From the NCBI GenBank assembly GCA_000702685.1, contig JNJD01000007.1, positions 62,001 through 126,000 of the forward strand: a stretch of 64,000 bases of DNA. Direction: 5' to 3'. Below are positions 33,635 to 42,456 of this stretch, piece by piece; within the stretch, counting starts at the first letter, position 1, and every line of letters starts with the position of its first letter. This stretch comes from Lachnospiraceae bacterium AC2028 (GTDB lineage: Bacteria; Bacillota; Clostridia; Lachnospirales; Lachnospiraceae). Under the pieces are notes generated by a model. That model saw nothing but the letters and a program-made list of their open reading frames with translations, was not told the origin of the DNA and did not search any database. The position numbers and the translations under genes were made by a program.

Positions 33635-35132
33635 CTTTCGTCTTCTTTTTACCTGACTTAAAATATATCGCAGCGGCTGCCACGGCAAGCACTGCAACAA
33701 TTATGGCTGCCCAACCGGCAGCTTTTATTTTGCCGATATTGTAGCATCTGACGTTGATCCACATCCTGTTGATGCGGGCATTGGCGTCACCGTCGAAATA
33801 TCTCATGACCGCGCTTCTGTCGGTAACCTCCTTGGGAGGATACTGGGCAAAGAGCTGGCGGTAAGTCTGCTCCTCGGGAACGGTGAGAACATAATCCCCG
33901 CTCTCTTCATCTCCGAAGAAATATCCGAGATCGTAGTCTACGACATCTTCCTCATCATCTTCGGCGGAATAGTTCCAATCGACATATTCGAAGATCTGAT
34001 CTCCGTCAGTGCCTCCTGCGATCGATGAAGTGTATCCGATGTAGTACATATTTCTGACAGCGTTGTCAGGTCTTGAAAGGAAATTGACAAACGCTTCGCA
34101 TGCCTGCTGTCTTGCGGCATCTCCTTCGATGCCGTCAGCGAGCATTACCCATCCGTCGAACCAGAGATTGGTGCACTCTTCGGGAACGGAATATGCAAGA
34201 TATACATCCTCTTCCTCCGCCTGGTCCATTGCATAAACGGCATCTCCGGACCACTGAAGATTCGAGAAGATCTTGCCGGTTACCATATCCGCCTTACCGG
34301 AATCGGTCTCGAACGAATAGACATTATCCTTGACCTGCTGAAGGAACTCAAGTGCCTCGGCAACGGTCTCCTCGGAAGTATCGTTCATCTCCTCCGCAAG
34401 TCTGTCGTGATAATCGGGATCGTTCAAGAATTCCTCGCTGAGGAACAAGTCGCCCTTTATCGCTCCGAGAGTTGCGAAATAGCTGTCACGCACATTATCC
34501 TTGGTCGTGATCTGACGGCAGTAATCTTCATTGATAAGAAGATTCCAGGTTGAAACTTCTTCCTCCGAGAGAACATCGGGATTGTAGAGGAATCCGAGAA
34601 CACCCCACATATAGCATGCGGCATATTCGTTCCAGTATTCGCCGTCTATCTCGTTGCTTTCGAAAGTCTCCCTGATAAAAGGAGAAACATTTCTGATGTA
34701 ATAGTTCAGCTCATTCTCTTCATCGAAGAAGCCGTCCGAATACGGAACAAGCTTATCTTCTGTCATGAGCTTCATGATCATATACTCGGAGGGGCATACA
34801 AGGTCGAACTTGTCTCCGAGAGTGAGCATGTTGTAGAGCTCTTCGTTGGTACCGAAGCAGCTGTATTCTACATGAACACGCTGTCCGTAGGTTTCGTAAT
34901 ACCACTCTTCGAAATCTTCATAGAGCGCATTCTCGCCAAGTATATCGCCCGACTCGAGATCGATAACTTCATCATCGTCCCAGCCGCCTTCATCGATATA
35001 TTCCTCCCAGTTGCAGACCCTGATGGTAATTACATCATCGGCTGCCTGTACGGGGATCACGCTTACTGTATTAACAAGTGTTCCGACGATAAGTGCAGCG
35101 GAAAGGGCTAAAGCGATAATATTTTTTCTCAT
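33606..35132 (-). CDS. potD: spermidine/putrescine-binding protein with C-terminal membrane anchor
   Basis: Captures polyamines outside the cell and delivers them to PotBC. 508 residues: signal peptide (about 1-30, ending VQAADD), a PotD-type binding domain starting ITIRVCNWEEYIDEGGWDD with DLVCPSEYMIMKLM, LGFLYNPDVL and YWNEYAACYMWG, and LWFDGWVMLADG, and then an unusual C-terminal helix (about 471-491, GWAAIIVAVLAVAAAAIYF) followed by a basic tail. There is no lipobox, so the C-terminal helix replaces the usual lipid anchor. It is longer than a typical PotD (about 350) also because of insertions of acidic residues. Last gene of potABCD; the ATG overlaps the potC stop (ATGA) and has AGGAGG. 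Confidence 0.92.
   Translation of the reverse strand: MRKNIIALALSAALIVGTLVNTVSVIPVQAADDVITIRVCNWEEYIDEGGWDDDEVIDLESGDILGENALYEDFEEWYYETYGQRVHVEYSCFGTNEELYNMLTLGDKFDLVCPSEYMIMKLMTEDKLVPYSDGFFDEENELNYYIRNVSPFIRETFESNEIDGEYWNEYAACYMWGVLGFLYNPDVLSEEEVSTWNLLINEDYCRQITTKDNVRDSYFATLGAIKGDLFLSEEFLNDPDYHDRLAEEMNDTSEETVAEALEFLQQVKDNVYSFETDSGKADMVTGKIFSNLQWSGDAVYAMDQAEEEDVYLAYSVPEECTNLWFDGWVMLADGIEGDAARQQACEAFVNFLSRPDNAVRNMYYIGYTSSIAGGTDGDQIFEYVDWNYSAEDDEEDVVDYDLGYFFGDEESGDYVLTVPEEQTYRQLFAQYPPKEVTDRSAVMRYFDGDANARINRMWINVRCYNIGKIKAAGWAAIIVAVLAVAAAAIYFKSGKKKTKAIRRPPQPQ
33623..33650 (+). terminator. intrinsic terminator inside the end of potD, facing plus
   Basis: GACGACGA/TCGTCTTC arms (33623-33630 with 33638-33645, one mismatch), 7-base loop, then TTTTT. 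It overlaps the stop codon of the small gene and lies within potD coding sequence. Confidence 0.6.
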
Positions 35133-35953
35133 GCGCTTACCCTCCTGTCCTTGCGTACTCTGGTCTTTTCCTTAGCCGAATTCTTCCTGTTCATACCGAG
35201 GCAGATGCCGAGCACGATAACGAAGATCACGGTGGAAAGAGCCCAAAGAGCGGTCTTTATCTCTGTCTGGGAACCTCTTGTGGCATTGACAACATATGTC
35301 GAGATCGTATCGAATGCGGCGGGCTTGGTGTAAGTCGCCACGAAATAATCATCAAGCGAAAGTGTTACAGCCATGACAAATCCGGATACGATACCGGGCA
35401 TGATCTGGGGAATGACAACCTTTCTGACTGCAGTGGCCGGTGATGCTCCGAGATCCAGGGCCGCTTCGTAAATGGAAGGATCCATCTGTCCGAGCTTAGG
35501 GTACACGGAAAGGAATACGAAGGGCGCACAGAGTACGGTCTGTCCCGCAACAAGAGGGAAGAAGGTGTCTTTATTGATACCGAATACGACGACCAGAAGG
35601 ATACAGATCGAAAAACCTGTTACTACGTCCGCATTGACTACGGGAATCTGGTTGACGATACGGTAAGCCGTAAGTGCTCTGGGCTTGGAATAGAAAGCTC
35701 CCATGGCTCCGAGAGTTCCGAGTATGGTAGAGAGCACCGCAACGCTGAGCGCAAGGATAAGAGTACCTCTGATCATCGCCGCAAGTTCTTCGGTAGTGAA
35801 AAGAGTGATGTAATTCTGCATTGAGAAATGTGCACTCTCACCGATGGATGATGCATCTGTAAAACTGTAGAATGCGAGGATAAGTATCGGTGCATAGATA
35901 AGAAGCAGAACTACGAGCACAACAGTGGGTGCGATCCATGTATTCTTTTTCAT
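35129..35953 (-). CDS. potC: spermidine/putrescine ABC permease PotC
   Basis: 274 residues, six helices. YAPILILAFYSFTDASS at the start and the coupling motif EAALDLGASPATAVRKVVIPQIMPGI are typical of PotC. Overlaps both potB and potD by four bases, so the subunits are translationally coupled. A C-terminal basic tail (NRKNSAKEKTRVRKDRRVSA) stays in the cytoplasm. Confidence 0.94.
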   Translation of the reverse strand: MKKNTWIAPTVVLVVLLLIYAPILILAFYSFTDASSIGESAHFSMQNYITLFTTEELAAMIRGTLILALSVAVLSTILGTLGAMGAFYSKPRALTAYRIVNQIPVVNADVVTGFSICILLVVVFGINKDTFFPLVAGQTVLCAPFVFLSVYPKLGQMDPSIYEAALDLGASPATAVRKVVIPQIMPGIVSGFVMAVTLSLDDYFVATYTKPAAFDTISTYVVNATRGSQTEIKTALWALSTVIFVIVLGICLGMNRKNSAKEKTRVRKDRRVSA

Positions 35954-36744
35954 AATACAGAACCTCCTCTCACGCTGCCTTCGTTCTCATCGTTTCCGGC
36001 AATAAGTGTAAACAGGCAGATTATGACAAGAAGGATCAGTGAGATCATCGATCCGCCGTGCCAGTCATAAGCCGAGAAGTAGCTTCCGATCAGGCTGCCC
36101 ATGATGTAGGTGCTGTTATAGAGCATATCAAGAACGACGTAGTTGGTCATCGCAGGCAGGAACACCATTGAGATACCGCTGACAACTCCGGGCATTGAAA
36201 GAGGGAGCAGCACGCGAATGAAAGCCTGTCTGGGATCGGCACCGAGATCGGCTGCCGCTTCGAGAAGGCTCTTATCGATCCTTGATATCTGGTTATAAAT
36301 GGGAAGGATCATGAACGGAAGGAAATCATAAGTCATACCTATCACGGAATTCATGAAAGGATGGAATGCAAGATTACCTTCGACTACGGTGAGAAGCTCC
36401 TTGAGTGCGGTGATGCGGAGCGTAAAGTTGATCCACATCGGCATAACCATGAGCATGAGGATCGCGGATTTTGACCTGATCCTGCTTGCGGCAAGAAAAT
36501 ATGCCGCAGGATATGCGATAAGGAGGCACACAAGGGTTGTAACAAAAGCAAGGACCAGCGAATACACCAGAGTGCCGAGTGTATTCGGGTCAGTGAAAAA
36601 GCTTATGAAATTGCCGATCCCCGGTCTTCCGTTTGAGTCAGTGAATGCGTATGAAACAATGACTATGAGCGGAAGGATCACAAGCACCAGGAGATACAGC
36701 GCATAGGGAATACCGAGGTATTTCCTCTGAAATGTTCCTTTCAT
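35950..36744 (-). CDS. potB: spermidine/putrescine ABC permease PotB
   Basis: 264 residues, six helices. YLLVLVILPLIVIVSYAFTDS at the start and the coupling motif EAAADLGADPRQAFIRVLLPLSMPGV match PotB. Lies 13 bases after potA and overlaps potC by four. Ribosome site GGGAG. Confidence 0.94.
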   Translation of the reverse strand: MKGTFQRKYLGIPYALYLLVLVILPLIVIVSYAFTDSNGRPGIGNFISFFTDPNTLGTLVYSLVLAFVTTLVCLLIAYPAAYFLAASRIRSKSAILMLMVMPMWINFTLRITALKELLTVVEGNLAFHPFMNSVIGMTYDFLPFMILPIYNQISRIDKSLLEAAADLGADPRQAFIRVLLPLSMPGVVSGISMVFLPAMTNYVVLDMLYNSTYIMGSLIGSYFSAYDWHGGSMISLILLVIICLFTLIAGNDENEGSVRGGSVL

Positions 36745-36757
36745 CTTCTATCTCCCG

Positions 36758-38245
36758 TTATTTTGCAAGTGTAAAATTCATCTTCTCGGCAGGCATGATA
36801 AGACCGACGATATCTCCGAGGTTCCAGAGATACTCATCGTCTACGATAAGGTCATGTCCCTTCGATGTACGGATGACGTAGCTGTAATGGTCGCCCTTAT
36901 AGATAAGGTTGATTATCTCGCCGGAAGTAAGTCCCTTCTCGGCATCATCGGTAAGCTCGATATCGGCGGGCTCTATGGAAATATGGATCTTGATGTTCTC
37001 GGGTCTTATGGTCTCTCCCGAAGAATCCTTTAAACTTCCGTCCTTAAGAGTTGAACCCTTTATTATTGAAGTAATATCGGCTTCGATGGGTTTTCCGTTA
37101 TATTCAAGTGAATAATCATCGTTGATATCCGCATCGAATCTCGTGGTATGATCCTCTGCGATCATGATGTGGATTCCGTCGGGCTCAAGGCACATACCGA
37201 CCTCTTCTCCAACCTTAGGAGTCTTGGTCGACTGGATAACCATCTCGTACTTTCCGCTCTCAACGGTGATCTCATAATGGATACCCTTGAAAACAACACC
37301 GGTAACCACACCCTTAACTGTTCCCTTTTCGGGAGCGGTAAGGATAACGTCCTCGGGACGTACAACGGCATCGATCTGGGTTCCCTCGGGTACATCATCC
37401 ATGCACTCGAATTCTCCGCCGCAGAATCTTACCTTCATCTTGCCTGTCATGATGCCCTTGAAGATGTTGCTCTCTCCGATGAAGTCGGCAACGAATGCGT
37501 TCTTGGGCTCATTATAGATATCCTCGGGCTTTCCGATCTGCTGGATCTGTCCGCCGTTCATAACGACGATCTTATCAGACATGGTCAGGGCTTCTTCCTG
37601 GTCATGGGTAACGTAAATGAATGTGATGCCGAGTCTGTCATGCATGGACTTAAGCTCGATCTGCATCTCTTTTCTCATCTTGAGATCGAGTGCACCGAGC
37701 GGCTCATCCAAAAGAAGGATCTCGGGCTCATTGACAAGAGCTCTTGCAATGGCGATCCTCTGCTGCTGGCCTCCTGAAAGAGTAGCGACGCTTCTTTCCT
37801 CAAAGCCCTCGAGGTCTACCATCTCAAGAACATGCTTAACCTTGCGGTCTATCTCCTCACGGTCCATCTTTTTGAGCTTGAGGCCGAAGGCAATATTGTC
37901 ATAGATGTTCATGTGGGTAAAAAGAGCATAGCGCTGGAACACCGTATTAACGGGGCGCTTGTTCGGGGGGAGTTTGGAGATATCCTTTCCTCCCAGAAGG
38001 ATCTGACCGCTTGTAGGCCTGTCAAAGCCTGCGATCATACGGAGAGTTGTGGTCTTGCCGCAACCCGAAGGTCCGAGGAACGTGACAAACTCGCCTCTTT
38101 CAATCGTGAGATTGAAGTCATCCACGGCGATGAATCCGTTGTCGTCAAACCTCCTTGTGACATTCCGAAGCTCGATTATAGGCTCCGGGGCAGTAGTGGA
38201 ATTACTCATTTCTTTCCTCCTAGATCCGATCTTGGCACTTTCCAT
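36758..38245 (-). CDS. potA: spermidine/putrescine ABC ATPase PotA, extended C terminus
   Basis: Energises polyamine uptake. Walker A GPSGCGKTT, Q-loop VFQRYALFTHM, signature LSGGQQQRIAIARAL, Walker B ILLLDEPLGALD, switch VTHDQEEA. At about 480-495 residues it is longer than usual (about 350-380). After the normal TOBE region (RPEDVILTAPEKGTVKG) come about 100 residues with a second TOBE-like segment (GEIINLIYKGDHYSYVIRTS) that may be an extra regulatory domain. Two in-frame ATGs both have GGAGG sites: 38245 (site five bases upstream) and 38209 (six bases upstream). I list the longer form; the shorter MSNSTTAPEPIIELRNVTRR form is equally plausible. Confidence 0.93.
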   Translation of the reverse strand: MESAKIGSRRKEMSNSTTAPEPIIELRNVTRRFDDNGFIAVDDFNLTIERGEFVTFLGPSGCGKTTTLRMIAGFDRPTSGQILLGGKDISKLPPNKRPVNTVFQRYALFTHMNIYDNIAFGLKLKKMDREEIDRKVKHVLEMVDLEGFEERSVATLSGGQQQRIAIARALVNEPEILLLDEPLGALDLKMRKEMQIELKSMHDRLGITFIYVTHDQEEALTMSDKIVVMNGGQIQQIGKPEDIYNEPKNAFVADFIGESNIFKGIMTGKMKVRFCGGEFECMDDVPEGTQIDAVVRPEDVILTAPEKGTVKGVVTGVVFKGIHYEITVESGKYEMVIQSTKTPKVGEEVGMCLEPDGIHIMIAEDHTTRFDADINDDYSLEYNGKPIEADITSIIKGSTLKDGSLKDSSGETIRPENIKIHISIEPADIELTDDAEKGLTSGEIINLIYKGDHYSYVIRTSKGHDLIVDDEYLWNLGDIVGLIMPAEKMNFTLAK

Positions 38246-38359
38246 CCGTGCCTCCCCGCGGGTTCTGCCATTCAGCGCACCTGAAGTCTGTACGGGTCTT
38301 AAGGTTAGTCACACGCTAAACCCTATGACCTCCGCGTTTTTTCAGACCAAATCCCGCAT

Positions 38360-38388
38360 ATTCTAACATCTTTTACCCTTGCATACAA
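38360..38388 (-). promoter_or_regulatory. promoter of the potABCD operon
   Basis: TTGTAT (38383-38388), 17-base spacer, TAGAAT (38360-38365). The leader of about 107 bases to the first start has a bulged hairpin (GGTTTAG.. CTAACC) and TTCAG/CTGAA arms; I could not match it to a known riboswitch. Confidence 0.7.
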
Positions 38389-38430
38389 CAAAAAATGACA
38401 AAATATGAGTTTTATTTATTTTTAACATTC

Positions 38431-38439
38431 TGATATTAT
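38431..38439 (+). promoter_or_regulatory. extended -10 promoter for the chemoreceptor gene
   Basis: TGATATTAT gives an extended -10 (TGn then TATTAT at 38434-38439). The -35 region is poor. No motility-sigma promoter pattern was seen. Confidence 0.45.
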
Positions 38440-38497
38440 ATTTCTACGAGTTCAAAAGCTCTTAAATTCTACATTCCAGGAGACGGAGGGAATTCAT

Positions 38498-40207
38498 ATG
38501 AAGGTCCGTAAGATTAGTCTCACAATGCAGATCCTTATAGTAAATATAGCGATCCTGCTCGTCACTACCGTAGTTCTAGGTACCGTATCCACAGTCATGT
38601 CCGAATCGACAATGGTCGTTCTCGTAAAACAGAGGATGATCGATATCGCAAATGCCGCTGCGGCAAACGTTGACGGAGATGTGCTTGAGACGCTTGAAGA
38701 CGGCGATCAGGAAACGGAAGAGTTTATCGAATGCCTTGATGCCATCGATCTGTTCCGTGAAAATACAGATCTCGAATATATATACATAATGGAACAGACC
38801 GGGCCCGAAAGCTTCATATTCACGGTCGATGCCGATCCCGAAGAACCCGCGGACTGGGGAGACGAAGTGGAGACCACGGACGCCCTGATCAGTGCGGGCA
38901 GCGGTACTACAGCGGTCGATGACAAACCTTATACCGATGAATGGGGAAGCCATTACAGTGCCTACAGTCCCGTAAAAAATTCCTCTGGCAAGGTAGTAGG
39001 CATTGTCGGTGTCGATTTCAGTGCGGACTGGTATGACACCCAGGTCACCGAGCATATCAGGATGATAATCATCCTGAGTGTGATCATGCTCCTGCTCGGC
39101 ATTGTGGCTGTCCTCCTGCTTACGGCAAGGATCAAAAAGCGTTTCGTGGTGCTGAACGACAAGCTCAGTGATATAGCGGACGGTTCGGGAGATCTTACCA
39201 AAAAGATGGAGATAAAGTCCGGTGATGAACTGGAAGTCATCTCCGACAAGATGAACGATTTCATCGACCAGATAAGAGATATCGTATCCGGAGTAAAGAA
39301 CAATGTGACCGAGTCCGTATCCGCATCCGGTGAACTCGCAGAGATAGCCGACCGTGCAACCGATACGATGAACAGCCTCTCCGATGCGATCTCGGGAGTA
39401 TCCTCGGGCGCACTCCGGCAGGAAGAGGATGTAAATACGGCTTCCGACAATGTCCGCACGATAGTGGGCAAGCTTTCGGAAATGACACAGACTGTAAACA
39501 CTGCGGAGGAATGCACCGAGAACATGACCAGGTATTCCAACCTTGTTTCGGGAACCTTCGATGAGCTCATCGCTTCCATCAAGGAATCCATGGAAGAGCT
39601 GGAACAGGTCACCAGGGAAATGAGCGGTGTGGGAAACTGTGTTGAGGAAGTCACCAGTGCAGCGGATGCAATCAATGCGATTGCCAACCAGACCAATCTC
39701 CTCTCGCTCAATGCCTCGATAGAAGCCGCCAGAGCCGGAGAAGCCGGAAGAGGATTTGCGGTCGTTGCCGACGAGATCGGTAAGCTTGCCGAGCAGTCCA
39801 ACGAATCATCCGCATCGATCAAGAGCATAATGGATCAGCTAAAGACCCAGACCGACAAGACCATAAAGCTCGTCACACAGCTTAATGACGCAATGGCAAA
39901 ACAGGAAGAAACCAGCACAAGCTCCAAGGAATCCCTGTCAACCCTGTTCGATAACATCGACCGTACAAAGGAAAACTTCGACATAATAAGGAACAACGTG
40001 GACGGAATAAGCGATGCCTGCGATATGCTGAACGGTACCATCGAATCGCTTTCATCCATATCCGCCGAGAATGCAAACTCCGCGGAGGTTACCGCAAATG
40101 CCGTAAGCGAGATCTCGGAAATAATAGATAATGTCTCCGGCAAAGCGGAAGCAATAAAGAGTCACTCGGACGATCTCGGAAACATGGTCGGAAAATACAG
40201 AGTATAA
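38498..40207 (+). CDS. methyl-accepting chemotaxis protein
   Basis: 569 residues. Helix 1 at about 10-32, an extracytoplasmic sensor of about 150 residues with [20 protein letters not shown] and [23 protein letters not shown] (cache-like), helix 2 at about 188-209, HAMP at about 210-262, and a C-terminal signalling domain with the hairpin tip [20 protein letters not shown]. No C-terminal CheR-binding pentapeptide is visible. GGAGGG lies eight bases before the ATG. No other chemotaxis or flagellar gene is in the window, so it is an isolated receptor. A bidirectional terminator follows. Confidence 0.94.
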   Translation: MKVRKISLTMQILIVNIAILLVTTVVLGTVSTVMSESTMVVLVKQRMIDIANAAAANVDGDVLETLEDGDQETEEFIECLDAIDLFRENTDLEYIYIMEQTGPESFIFTVDADPEEPADWGDEVETTDALISAGSGTTAVDDKPYTDEWGSHYSAYSPVKNSSGKVVGIVGVDFSADWYDTQVTEHIRMIIILSVIMLLLGIVAVLLLTARIKKRFVVLNDKLSDIADGSGDLTKKMEIKSGDELEVISDKMNDFIDQIRDIVSGVKNNVTESVSASGELAEIADRATDTMNSLSDAISGVSSGALRQEEDVNTASDNVRTIVGKLSEMTQTVNTAEECTENMTRYSNLVSGTFDELIASIKESMEELEQVTREMSGVGNCVEEVTSAADAINAIANQTNLLSLNASIEAARAGEAGRGFAVVADEIGKLAEQSNESSASIKSIMDQLKTQTDKTIKLVTQLNDAMAKQEETSTSSKESLSTLFDNIDRTKENFDIIRNNVDGISDACDMLNGTIESLSSISAENANSAEVTANAVSEISEIIDNVSGKAEAIKSHSDDLGNMVGKYRV

Positions 40208-40229
40208 GATCCGTTTTTACCGCAATCAA

Positions 40230-40265
40230 AAAGCCTGCCCGGTTCATTCCGGACAGGCTTTCTTT
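40230..40265. terminator. bidirectional terminator between chemoreceptor and SPFH genes
   Basis: AAAGCCTGCCCGG and CCGGACAGGCTTT arms with one mismatch; T run on the plus strand (TTTCTTTT) and A run giving T on the minus strand. The two genes converge on it. Confidence 0.85.
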
Positions 40266-40276
40266 TCATATGCAGA

Positions 40277-41542
40277 TCAGTTTGCACCCGGTGTTCCGCA
40301 GTCGGGGCAGAACTTGGATGTGATTCCGGCCTTGCCGCAATTGGGACAGTTCCATGCAGGCACAACGGGCGATCCTCCCGAAACGACATTTCCAAATCCC
40401 TGTCCTACCTGTGCGGAAGTTCCCATAATGGGATTAAGTGCATCCTTGGTCATATTGATGACTCCGCCCATGGCTCCGAGAGTAACTCCGAGCCCGGCAA
40501 CATCTCCGATCGCGCTTCCGCCGCCGTTTCCGTTTCCGCCGCCGGTGATACCGTTCTTCATTGCCTCTAAGCCGACTTCTCTTGCGGTCTCCTGCTGATA
40601 GGTATAACCCTTCATCTTCATCTCGACAGCTTCAGCCTCTGCCTGCATCTTGTACGCATCGGCTTCAGCCTGTGCCTTGATCCTGAGTGCCTCGGCTTCT
40701 CCCTGGGCATTTACCATCTTCATCTGAGCTTCGGTTCCCGCTTCGACAAGCTTTCTGTCCCTTGCAGCCTCAGCTTCCGCTTTCTTAACTTCCTCTTCGC
40801 GGACCTTGAGAGTCTTGTCGGCGAACTGCTGTCTGAGCTTGATGAAGTTGGGATCGTCATCGGGAGTGGTTATGCTCGTAACATAGAACTCGGGCATAAA
40901 AAGTCCGTATTCTACAAGCGTCTCATTGATATCGAGACGAAGTGCCTCTGACAATCCTCCGAGATAAGAATCTATCTCAAGGATGTTGATATTCTGCTCC
41001 TTGATGAATCTTGCGATATCGGACTTTACCTTATTGGAGACAAGTGCCTTGAACTTGCCCGTGCCGTATGAAAGGCCGCCTTCATCGGTTCCGCCCACGA
41101 TCTCATTCTGAAGAAGTCCCTCGGTTGTTCCTACCATCTTTACGATAAGCCTGCGGGAATCGTTGACCTTGAGATTAAAGCTTCCGCTCGCACCAATCTC
41201 GATATGAAGTCCCGACGCGGGATCGAAAAGACGTACCTTGCTGTCCGTACCCCACTTGATGCCCATCTGGACAGCCATATTGATGAAATAGACCTCAGCA
41301 TGGAAGATGTTCTCTCCGCCGGTTCCCTTTGCAATAAGATCCTTCACGAGAGGAAGGTTATATGTCTGAAGCGTATGTCTTCCGGCAGTGAACAGATCCA
41401 GTGCCTTTCCGTCCTTGAAAAAGAGTGCTTCCTGGGATTCATGCACGATCAGCTGGGTTCCGAAATTAAAATCCTCTTTCGGATGCTTATGCACAAATAC
41501 CTCGTTACTTCCTTCATATTTCAGTACACTGATCAATTCCAT
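40277..41542 (-). CDS. SPFH/band-7 protein with C-terminal zinc ribbon
   Basis: 421 residues. The N-terminal two thirds are an SPFH domain (LIVHESQEALFFKDGKALDL, FGAGRHTL-like TAGRHTLQTYNLP) of the type often named virion-core-like in Firmicutes, followed by a long coiled coil rich in A, E and K (about 255-335), a glycine-rich linker (GNGNGGGSAIGD), and a C-terminal zinc ribbon WNCPNCGKAGITSKFCPDCGTP. Family members such as YdjI of Bacillus subtilis act at the membrane in envelope stress, with PspA. No pspA is present here. I chose the ATG at 41540-41542, as an upstream TTG overlaps the preceding gene. Follows its partner gene with no gap. Confidence 0.9.
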   Translation of the reverse strand: MELISVLKYEGSNEVFVHKHPKEDFNFGTQLIVHESQEALFFKDGKALDLFTAGRHTLQTYNLPLVKDLIAKGTGGENIFHAEVYFINMAVQMGIKWGTDSKVRLFDPASGLHIEIGASGSFNLKVNDSRRLIVKMVGTTEGLLQNEIVGGTDEGGLSYGTGKFKALVSNKVKSDIARFIKEQNINILEIDSYLGGLSEALRLDINETLVEYGLFMPEFYVTSITTPDDDPNFIKLRQQFADKTLKVREEEVKKAEAEAARDRKLVEAGTEAQMKMVNAQGEAEALRIKAQAEADAYKMQAEAEAVEMKMKGYTYQQETAREVGLEAMKNGITGGGNGNGGGSAIGDVAGLGVTLGAMGGVINMTKDALNPIMGTSAQVGQGFGNVVSGGSPVVPAWNCPNCGKAGITSKFCPDCGTPGAN

Positions 41543-41543
41543 A

Positions 41544-42347
41544 TCATTGTTTCCTTTCCGCCAGAACGGCAATGACAGCTACTACTGCGACCGGGATGCC
41601 TACAGCCAGCTTGACTGCTGTGCCCGGCGCCATATGAAAACCATAGGCAAGTATCATATACAGGATCAATGGGACAGATAAAAGGAAGGAAAAAATCTCG
41701 ACAATGACCGAAAGTGTTCCCTCCATATAGATGACAAAGAAAAGAAGTGCCGATCCCGCTGCGAACACAAGGATGCTGAGCGGAATGTTAAGTCCCGCCT
41801 TCTCATGTAAAAAGAAACCGAGGATCGCGGGGAGGATCATTCCCACTATCACCGCATACGGAATCCTCTTTTTACGCTGGATCTTAATGCCTTCCTCACA
41901 CTGCGGGATAAGCATCTCGGTATCTTTATATCCCCTTATCTTCTCGAACTCGGAGAATGCCTTCCTGAAATTTTCTTTTTCAAGATAAGACTTGCCGGAA
42001 GCATAGATCTTGGCGGTCTTGGCATCTTCCTGACCTTTGTTGCAGAGCTTGAGAAGGTCGGATGCTATGGCGTCGGTAAACTTAAGGCAGTCAGCCTCAG
42101 CGCTCTTATACAGAATGAGAGCCTGTCCGGATTGTGCTTCATCCGCACCGTCTGCAAGAAGTTCCTTTGCTTTATTCAGCTTTTCAATGATACGGGAATA
42201 ATCCTTGTAATTCGGAATAAGATCTGCAAGCGACCATCTGTTTCCGCAGTTTTCGCACACGCAGGCACCCAGCATATAATCGTTAGCCAGGTCTCCTCCG
42301 CATATCTTACATTTCATCGAAACAGGTTTTACGCTTGCTTCAGACAT
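41544..42347 (-). CDS. zinc-ribbon membrane protein, partner of the SPFH protein
   Basis: 267 residues. An N-terminal zinc ribbon (CKIC ... CVCENC, residues about 13-35), a helical stretch with TPR-like SYLEKENFRKAFSEFEKIRGY, and four helices at the C terminus. It sits directly upstream of the SPFH gene, one base between them, so the two are made together. This layout recalls YdjG-type membrane partners of the SPFH protein YdjI. Start ATG at 42345-42347 with GAGAGG. Confidence 0.82.
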   Translation of the reverse strand: MSEASVKPVSMKCKICGGDLANDYMLGACVCENCGNRWSLADLIPNYKDYSRIIEKLNKAKELLADGADEAQSGQALILYKSAEADCLKFTDAIASDLLKLCNKGQEDAKTAKIYASGKSYLEKENFRKAFSEFEKIRGYKDTEMLIPQCEEGIKIQRKKRIPYAVIVGMILPAILGFFLHEKAGLNIPLSILVFAAGSALLFFVIYMEGTLSVIVEIFSFLLSVPLILYMILAYGFHMAPGTAVKLAVGIPVAVVAVIAVLAERKQ

Positions 42348-42400
42348 TTACCTCTCCATAAGAAACACATCCCTCATATTTTACCATATAATCACGCAAT

Positions 42401-42431
42401 AAAAAACCTGCCCGCATAAGATGCGGGCAGG
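42401..42431 (-). terminator. intrinsic terminator after the isomerase gene
   Basis: A perfect 11-base-pair stem CCTGCCCGCAT/ATGCGGGCAGG (42407-42417 with 42421-42431) followed on the minus strand by six T. Confidence 0.9.
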
Positions 42432-42456
42432 TCCTGAAATTCATGTTGCTTTCAGA

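Noticed and set aside
38246-38352. Known polyamine or other riboswitch in the potA leader
   Set aside because: Some pairing is possible, but no conserved core of a known class was recognised.
38962-39828. Minus-strand open frame opposite the chemoreceptor
   Set aside because: Serine-rich translation that mirrors the signalling domain; no start signal.
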